A stretch of 64,000 bases of DNA from JABCPE02 sp963530615 (GTDB lineage: Bacteria; Bacteroidota; Bacteroidia; Flavobacteriales; Weeksellaceae). Below, piece by piece: positions 59,388 to 64,000 of the stretch. Below the pieces are notes generated by a model. It ran no database searches, was not told the DNA's origin, and saw only the letters and a list, made by a program, of their open reading frames with translations. The translations under genes and the position numbers were made by a program. Location of the stretch: the NCBI GenBank assembly GCA_963530615.1, contig CAUSDX010000001.1, positions 62,001 to 126,000 of the forward strand, read 5' to 3'. The number at the start of each line of letters is the position of its first letter. The first letter of the stretch is position 1.

Positions 59388-59428
59388 ATGACACTAAAAA
59401 AATAGCTCTGTGTCTTTTTCGGTGTCAT
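59388..59428. promoter_or_regulatory. Possible integrase arm-type sites
   Basis: ATGACAC at 59388-59394, GTGTC at 59410-59414 and GTGTCAT at 59422-59428; the outer pair forms an inverted repeat. GTGTCA also occurs near attL at 14196-14201. Clusters like this flank lambda-type att cores. Speculative. Confidence 0.35.
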
Positions 59429-59515
59429 ATAAAACAAAAAACAACTTAATTAAACTTCTATAAATCGTTTAAAATAAGCTGTTTGTTAATTTCTTGTGCC
59501 TTAATTGGCTATTTT

Positions 59516-59532
59516 GTAGCCCGTAGGGGAAT
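59516..59532. other. attR core
   Basis: GTAGCCCGTAGGGGAAT, identical to attL at 14130-14146. It forms the 3' end of the tRNA-Glu gene, so integration restores an intact tRNA. Confidence 0.92.
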
Positions 59533-59588
59533 CGAACCCCTCTTGCAAGAATGAAAATCTTGAGTCCTAACCGATAGACGAACGGGCC
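59517..59588 (-). tRNA. tRNA-Glu (UUC), copy at attR
   Basis: 72 nt, CCA not encoded. The 7-bp acceptor stem starts GGCCCGT with a G-U first pair. Anticodon stem CAAGA/TCTTG encloses the loop TTTTCAT, anticodon TTC. T-arm GGGGTTCGATTCCCC. Its 3' end is the phage attachment core, so its original downstream sequence now lies at the left end of the prophage. Confidence 0.97.
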
Positions 59589-59599
59589 AACTATATTTC

Positions 59600-59854
59600 T
59601 TATGCTAATTTATTAACATGCTTTGTTAACTTACTCTTTAAATTAGCAGCTTTATTTCTATGAATAATATTTCTTTTCACTAATTTATCCAATAAAGAAA
59701 CTACTTTTGGCAACTGCTCCAATGCAACAGCCTTATTCTCTTCATTTCTTAATACTTTCAAAGCCGTTCTTGCAGTCTTATGATAGTATCTATTTCTCAA
59801 TCTTCTTTTTTCAGATTGTCTGATTCTCTTAAGTGCAGATTTATGATTTGCCAT
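59600..59854 (-). CDS. rpsT: 30S ribosomal protein S20
   Basis: 84 aa. MANHKSALKRIRQSEKRRLR at the N-terminus and a late LDKLVKRNIIHRNKAANLKS, the three-helix 16S rRNA-binding protein of usual length. It sits between two identical tRNA-Glu genes reading the same way. Confidence 0.97.
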   Translation of the reverse strand: MANHKSALKRIRQSEKRRLRNRYYHKTARTALKVLRNEENKAVALEQLPKVVSLLDKLVKRNIIHRNKAANLKSKLTKHVNKLA

Positions 59855-59931
59855 AATATTTTAAAATCTTTTACAAAGGTATATTTAATCTCTAAAACCA
59901 CAAAACTTTTATTAAAAAAGTTTCTATTTAG

Positions 59932-60003
59932 TAGCCCGTAGGGGAATCGAACCCCTCTTGCAAGAATGAAAATCTTGAGTCCTAACCGATAGACGAACGG
60001 GCC
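59932..60003 (-). tRNA. tRNA-Glu (UUC), second copy
   Basis: 72 nt, identical to the copy at 59517-59588 over its whole length. It has the same 17-bp att core at its 3' end (59931-59947) and is an alternative attB; it is not occupied here. Confidence 0.97.
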
Positions 60004-60070
60004 ATTTGCTAATTGCGATTGCAAATATACGAACTTTTTTTTTTCTCGCAAATTTTTATTGAAATATTTT

Positions 60071-61348
60071 TTATTTTTTTTGAATCACTGCATTTTTAAT
60101 TCCTTTCTTCTCTAAACTTTTCCTAAGTTCTACTGCTTCTTCTAAAGTCTTGACCATTCCATAAGTATAATAATAATTTCCATCCATTTTTTCTCTTTCT
60201 ACACCTTCTAAAAGTACAATGGGGTCATTTTTAGGTAATCTACTTTGCGACACCATAATCTCTATAGTATAGTGTCCTCTGCTTAACGACTGATGAGGAA
60301 TAAAAGTTTTTACCGAAGCACTCTTAAATCCCGCCTCTTTTGCAGTTTTTAAGTTCTGATTTTTTACCGATTCTAGATTTGTGGTGCTATAATAGTAGTG
60401 ATACATCCCTCCCTCCTTTATTGTCAAAATATACTTCACCCCTCTAAAAGCAGGATCTCCCTCATTGTATTTCGTCTGTGAACTCATTAACAAAATACGA
60501 TAATCATTTTTAGATGGTTTTTCTACTTCTTTGACAGGTTGAGGAGCAGCTATCTTTCCTACATTTCTGTCCAACCTCTGTTTATAACTTACAATCGCCT
60601 GATAAATAGACTCTGCAATCTCTTCCTGCCCCTTCGTACTTGCCATATAAACAGCATCATCATAATTGCTAATAAATCCCATTTCTATCAAAACAGAAGG
60701 CATTGCATTTCTACGAAGAACATGGAGATTTTGTTGTTTCACACCACGAGAAAACCTCTTGTCCTTTTTTACAAAATTATCTTCAATGAAACTTCCTATT
60801 AAAAGGCTACTTTCTAAATACTTACTCTGCTGAATTTTTAAGGCAATTAAAGATTCTGGGGAGTTAGGGTCATAAGAAGCAAAAGTTTCTCTATCTTGCT
60901 CATCTAAATAAATCACATCATTTTCAGCCTTTGCTACCTCTAAATTTTCTTTATTCTGATTAGGTCCCTGCACAAAAGTCTCTGTACCATAAGCCGTTCC
61001 ACCTTTAGCTTGAGAATTACAATGCATTGAAACAAATAAATCGGCTTTACTTCTATTGGCCAAATTTGTTCGCTCTGTCAATGTAGGATAAATGTCTGTT
61101 TTACGAGTATAAATCACCTTAAAATCTTTATTTTTCTCTAACTTTTTCCCAATTAACAATGTAATAGAAAGAGTAATATCCTTTTCATTTAGCCTTCCAT
61201 AACCTTCATAATATCTATTCGCCCCAATATCAGACCCGCCATGTCCAGCATCTAATACAATAACGAACTTTTTCTGTCCTGAAATTTGAACAAAAAACAG
61301 TGTTAAAAGTGTTAAAGTTAATCTTATTAACGATTTATTTATTCTCAT
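60071..61348 (-). CDS. N-acetylmuramoyl-L-alanine amidase (Amidase_3) with C-terminal SPOR-like region
   Basis: 425 aa. Signal peptide at about 1-24. Amidase_3 domain at about 27-265 with zinc ligands in VLDAGHGG (H36), LNEKDITLS (E55) and VSMHCNS, and catalytic Glu in VLIEMGFISN. The C-terminal ~130 residues carry repeats resembling SPOR modules (KEAGFKSASVKTFIP, YYYTYGMVKTLEEAVELRKS), which would target denuded septal glycan. It cleaves cell-wall peptides during daughter-cell separation. Confidence 0.9.
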   Translation of the reverse strand: MRINKSLIRLTLTLLTLFFVQISGQKKFVIVLDAGHGGSDIGANRYYEGYGRLNEKDITLSITLLIGKKLEKNKDFKVIYTRKTDIYPTLTERTNLANRSKADLFVSMHCNSQAKGGTAYGTETFVQGPNQNKENLEVAKAENDVIYLDEQDRETFASYDPNSPESLIALKIQQSKYLESSLLIGSFIEDNFVKKDKRFSRGVKQQNLHVLRRNAMPSVLIEMGFISNYDDAVYMASTKGQEEIAESIYQAIVSYKQRLDRNVGKIAAPQPVKEVEKPSKNDYRILLMSSQTKYNEGDPAFRGVKYILTIKEGGMYHYYYSTTNLESVKNQNLKTAKEAGFKSASVKTFIPHQSLSRGHYTIEIMVSQSRLPKNDPIVLLEGVEREKMDGNYYYTYGMVKTLEEAVELRKSLEKKGIKNAVIQKK

Positions 61349-61401
61349 CTTATATTAAAAATTATTATTTTTGGGGCGTTAAATTATAGAAATTCACGAC
61401 T

Positions 61402-63984
61402 TTGATAAATACAAAATTCAAAATTACCTTACATATTTTAATTTTCCTAATTTTTAACACTTTTTTAGCACAAAGTAAAAATGAACTTCGGGAAGGGGTA
61501 AACACCGACACTATAAAAACTATAAAAAGAGAAGAACAATTGTCAGACATACTATTTTCTAAAGCAGAAAGTAGCAGTTTTGATATTAAAAAAAACATCA
61601 CTTATCTACGAAGAAAAGCTCAAGTAAAATACCAAGATATGCAAATAGAAGCAGACTACATCAGCATAGATTGGGAAACAGGAACGCTTTTTGCTAGGGG
61701 TAAAATGGATTCTTTAGGAAGAATTTTTGAACCAGCTATTGCTACACAAGGAGGAAAAAACTATGAATATAACGAAGTAAGTTATAATTATAAAACTCGC
61801 CAAGCAATTGCCTACAACGCAAGAACAGAGGAAAGCGAAGGACTTATCGTAGCAAGAAAAACTAAAAAAGTAAATGACTCTGTTTTTTTCATGAGAGGTG
61901 GTATTTATACTACCGATGAATTATTTCGAGCAAAAAAAGACTCTCTTCCTGACTACCATCTCTCTGCATCTCTTATTAAATTGATAAAAGGAAATACCGA
62001 AAAAGGGAAAGTAGTTACAGGTCCTATTCAAATGTATATTGAGCAAATCCCTACCCCTTTAGTATTGCCATTTGCAATCTTACCTTTTACCGAAACCAGA
62101 TCTTCTGGAATACTTATACCTAGTTTTGGAGAAAGGCAAGATATGGGATTTTATTTGAACGGACTTGGTTATTATCAGCCACTCGGCAAACATTTTGATC
62201 TTAAAATATTGACCGATTATTATACTAAAGGAAGCTGGAATCTCCGCCCAGAAGTAAATTACAAAAAGAATTATAGATATTCTGGATTTTTCCGTGCCGA
62301 TGTAGGAACGACTGTGAGAGGAATCAAAGGACTGAATAATTACCAAAAATCTAGCACCTATCGTTTCACTTGGACACATCAGCAAGATATCAAAGCAAAC
62401 CCGTTCTTACAACTATCCGCTTCTGTGGATATTGTGAGCAATAGATTCTATTACAATACAATAAACAATAATTATATCCTTAATGAAAATGTATTAAACG
62501 CTCAGCAAAACTCTTCTATTAGTTTAACTAAAAGATTTCTCAACCTTCCTATAACTATCACAGGAAGTGCTTATTATTCTCAAAACTTCTCTACTAGACT
62601 TACAGATATGAGACTTCCTTCATTATCTGTAGGAATTAATCAGTTTTACCTTTTTAACCCTAAAAATGGAATTAGATCTGGATTTTTGGAGAATATTATT
62701 ATCAATACTAAATTTGATTTTAGAAATCAAGTAACCGCTCAGTATAACGAAATATTTACTAAAGAAATGTGGAAAAAAATGCAAACTGCAGGACGAAATA
62801 CAACGAGTATCAGTTCCACAACTACCCTTCTAAAATATTTTAATCTATCAGTAAACTCTACTTTTAATAATGTTTTAACTAATAAAACGATTGAAAGATT
62901 TTACAATCCTATCTCTGGAAACATTGAAACCGATACTAAAAACCACATTGCTGGCTATACTACTTTTAATACTTCAGCCTCCATACAAACTACTCTATAT
63001 GGTATGCTGAAATTTGGAAAAAACAGCAAAATTCAAGCAATAAGACATGTTTTCACCCCAAGCATAGGATTTTCTTACACCCCTGATTTCAGTAGTAACA
63101 TGTGGGGCTATTATAAAGATTATTACGATACCAATGGTATCGCTGTGCCTTATTCCATTTTTGAAGGGAGTATTTATGGCTCTCCAAGTTCTGGACTTTC
63201 TAAATCTATCAACTTTAACCTAAGTAATAATTTAGAAATAAAAGTCAAATCTAAAAAAGATTCTACTGGAGTTCAAAAAATCAAAATTTTTGAAAATATT
63301 GGGGTCAACTTTAGTTATAATGCTGCCGCCGAGAACTTCAAGTGGTCTCACATCACTATCAATGCACAAAATTCATTTTTTAAAAATAAATTAAACCTAA
63401 ATTACAACGCCTCTTTTGACCCTTATAAAATTCATTTTGAACCTAATAACGATATAGGAACGAGAATTGATAAATTAGGAAATTTCCGACTGCAATATTT
63501 TAATTTAACAGCAAGTTTCTCACTTCACGATATTCTAAAATCCAGCAATAAAAATAAAAAAACACCCGAAAATATTTATAAAACTCGCGGAACAGGAATG
63601 AATGAAGTTTATCATTTTGATGAGGACAACTACGCTCGCTTCAACCAAGATTGGACACTTGATGTGAATACCAGTTATTCCTATAATAATTCCGTAAGAA
63701 GATTCGGTGAATCTGCTGCTTCCATAGGATTAAACGGAAGTATCAAACTCACACCATATTGGAATATTACTGGAAGTGCTCATTATGACCTTGTTAATAA
63801 ATCTTTTGCCTATTCTAGATTAGGTTTTTCAAGAGACCAAAGAAGTTTTAGCATTAATTTTAATTGGGTTCCGACAGGGCAATACAAAGTTTATGATTTC
63901 TATATTGGCATTAAAGCTACAATCCTAAAAGATGCCGTAAAATATGAGGCAAGAAGTTTTAATCAATCTACTAATTCTTTATAA
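61402..63984 (+). CDS. lptD: LPS assembly outer-membrane protein LptD (OstA-like)
   Basis: 860 aa using TTG 61402, the only start that keeps the signal peptide (ITLHILIFLIFNTFLAQS); the next in-frame ATG would delete it. The N-terminal OstA-like beta-jellyroll (about 50-220) has VKYQDMQIEADYISIDWETG and TPLVLPFAILPFTETRSSGI. A C-terminal barrel carries RFYNPISGNIETDTKNHIAG-type strands. It inserts lipopolysaccharide in the outer leaflet. Divergent from the amidase; a TATTTTTG box lies in the 53-nt gap. Confidence 0.88.
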   Translation: MINTKFKITLHILIFLIFNTFLAQSKNELREGVNTDTIKTIKREEQLSDILFSKAESSSFDIKKNITYLRRKAQVKYQDMQIEADYISIDWETGTLFARGKMDSLGRIFEPAIATQGGKNYEYNEVSYNYKTRQAIAYNARTEESEGLIVARKTKKVNDSVFFMRGGIYTTDELFRAKKDSLPDYHLSASLIKLIKGNTEKGKVVTGPIQMYIEQIPTPLVLPFAILPFTETRSSGILIPSFGERQDMGFYLNGLGYYQPLGKHFDLKILTDYYTKGSWNLRPEVNYKKNYRYSGFFRADVGTTVRGIKGLNNYQKSSTYRFTWTHQQDIKANPFLQLSASVDIVSNRFYYNTINNNYILNENVLNAQQNSSISLTKRFLNLPITITGSAYYSQNFSTRLTDMRLPSLSVGINQFYLFNPKNGIRSGFLENIIINTKFDFRNQVTAQYNEIFTKEMWKKMQTAGRNTTSISSTTTLLKYFNLSVNSTFNNVLTNKTIERFYNPISGNIETDTKNHIAGYTTFNTSASIQTTLYGMLKFGKNSKIQAIRHVFTPSIGFSYTPDFSSNMWGYYKDYYDTNGIAVPYSIFEGSIYGSPSSGLSKSINFNLSNNLEIKVKSKKDSTGVQKIKIFENIGVNFSYNAAAENFKWSHITINAQNSFFKNKLNLNYNASFDPYKIHFEPNNDIGTRIDKLGNFRLQYFNLTASFSLHDILKSSNKNKKTPENIYKTRGTGMNEVYHFDEDNYARFNQDWTLDVNTSYSYNNSVRRFGESAASIGLNGSIKLTPYWNITGSAHYDLVNKSFAYSRLGFSRDQRSFSINFNWVPTGQYKVYDFYIGIKATILKDAVKYEARSFNQSTNSL

Positions 63985-64000
63985 AAAATCATTTTTTGTA

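Larger units (their letters stand above)
14130..59532. mobile_element. Prophage, siphovirus-like, integrated in tRNA-Glu
   Basis: About 45.4 kb bounded by 17-bp att repeats with a tyrosine integrase at the right end next to attR. Contains repressor, replication, head, terminase, portal, tail, tape measure, lysis and integrase genes. I see no tail-sheath gene, so a long non-contractile tail is likely. All core modules are open; the only degraded gene seen is an IS transposase in a cargo region. It appears potentially functional. The module order is unusual: protease and capsid precede terminase and portal. Confidence 0.95.

Noticed and set aside
14130..59532. Mu-like transposable phage
   Set aside because: There is no MuA/MuB-type transposase; a tyrosine integrase and tRNA att sites explain integration.

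Overview
The window is a chromosomal segment of a low-GC flavobacterium (Bacteroidota, probably Weeksellaceae-like: Riemerella, Chryseobacterium and relatives) interrupted by a complete-looking ~45.4 kb tailed-phage prophage. The lineage call rests on Bacteroidota-type promoters (TTG, ~19-20 nt, TAnnTTTG), the near absence of Shine-Dalgarno sequences, and host genes such as the flavobacterial LptD, a DUF151 nuclease and a B12-riboswitch-controlled TonB receptor. Species cannot be fixed from the sequence alone.

Left host flank (1-14129): 3' end of fbp, menC, an HtrA/DegP protease, etfB-etfA, a DUF151 bifunctional nuclease, a nucleoside:H+ symporter-like MFS protein, an RlpA-like protein, a SufT-like Fe-S protein, a PolB-like 3'-5' exonuclease, an XRE regulator divergent from a small membrane protein, ndk, RNase P RNA (rnpB), a cobalamin riboswitch with a BtuB-like receptor, and cca.

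Prophage (14130-59532): it is integrated in the 3' end of a tRNA-Glu gene, with a 17-bp direct repeat as attL and attR. Left to right it carries: repressor and early control region; two P22-antirepressor-type genes; a primase-helicase; an iteron-like GTTGGAA array (origin candidate); small early genes (one YopX-like); protease, scaffold-like protein, major capsid and a tail-tube-like protein; a ParB-methyltransferase fusion; terminase; portal; a second tail-tube-like protein, fibre candidate, holin, spanin candidate and GH108 endolysin; tail assembly genes; tape measure; tail-tip proteins; and the integrase. Interspersed cargo modules are bounded by terminators, several with recognisable host-type promoters: HicAB, a membrane-protein pair, an IS-flanked AAA ATPase, three leader-RNA/small-protein modules, and a HEPN / YALAA-tailed protein / SecB-like triad resembling a toxin-antitoxin-chaperone system.

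Two regulatory architectures stand out. (1) Three unlinked modules (16314-16817, 40856-41257, 46407-46846) share the same design: a host-type promoter whose predicted start falls on a 12-16 nt sequence that reappears in antisense ~85-90 nt later and again in sense over the start codon of a small ORF. (2) At least seven structural operons are preceded by a common promoter (TGTCCT box, 26 nt (25 in one case), TAnnTTTG-like box). Four of these place the start codon exactly 4 nt after the -7 box, which implies leaderless late mRNAs.

Right host flank (59533-64000): the restored tRNA-Glu, rpsT, a second identical tRNA-Glu, an N-acetylmuramoyl-L-alanine amidase and, divergently, lptD.
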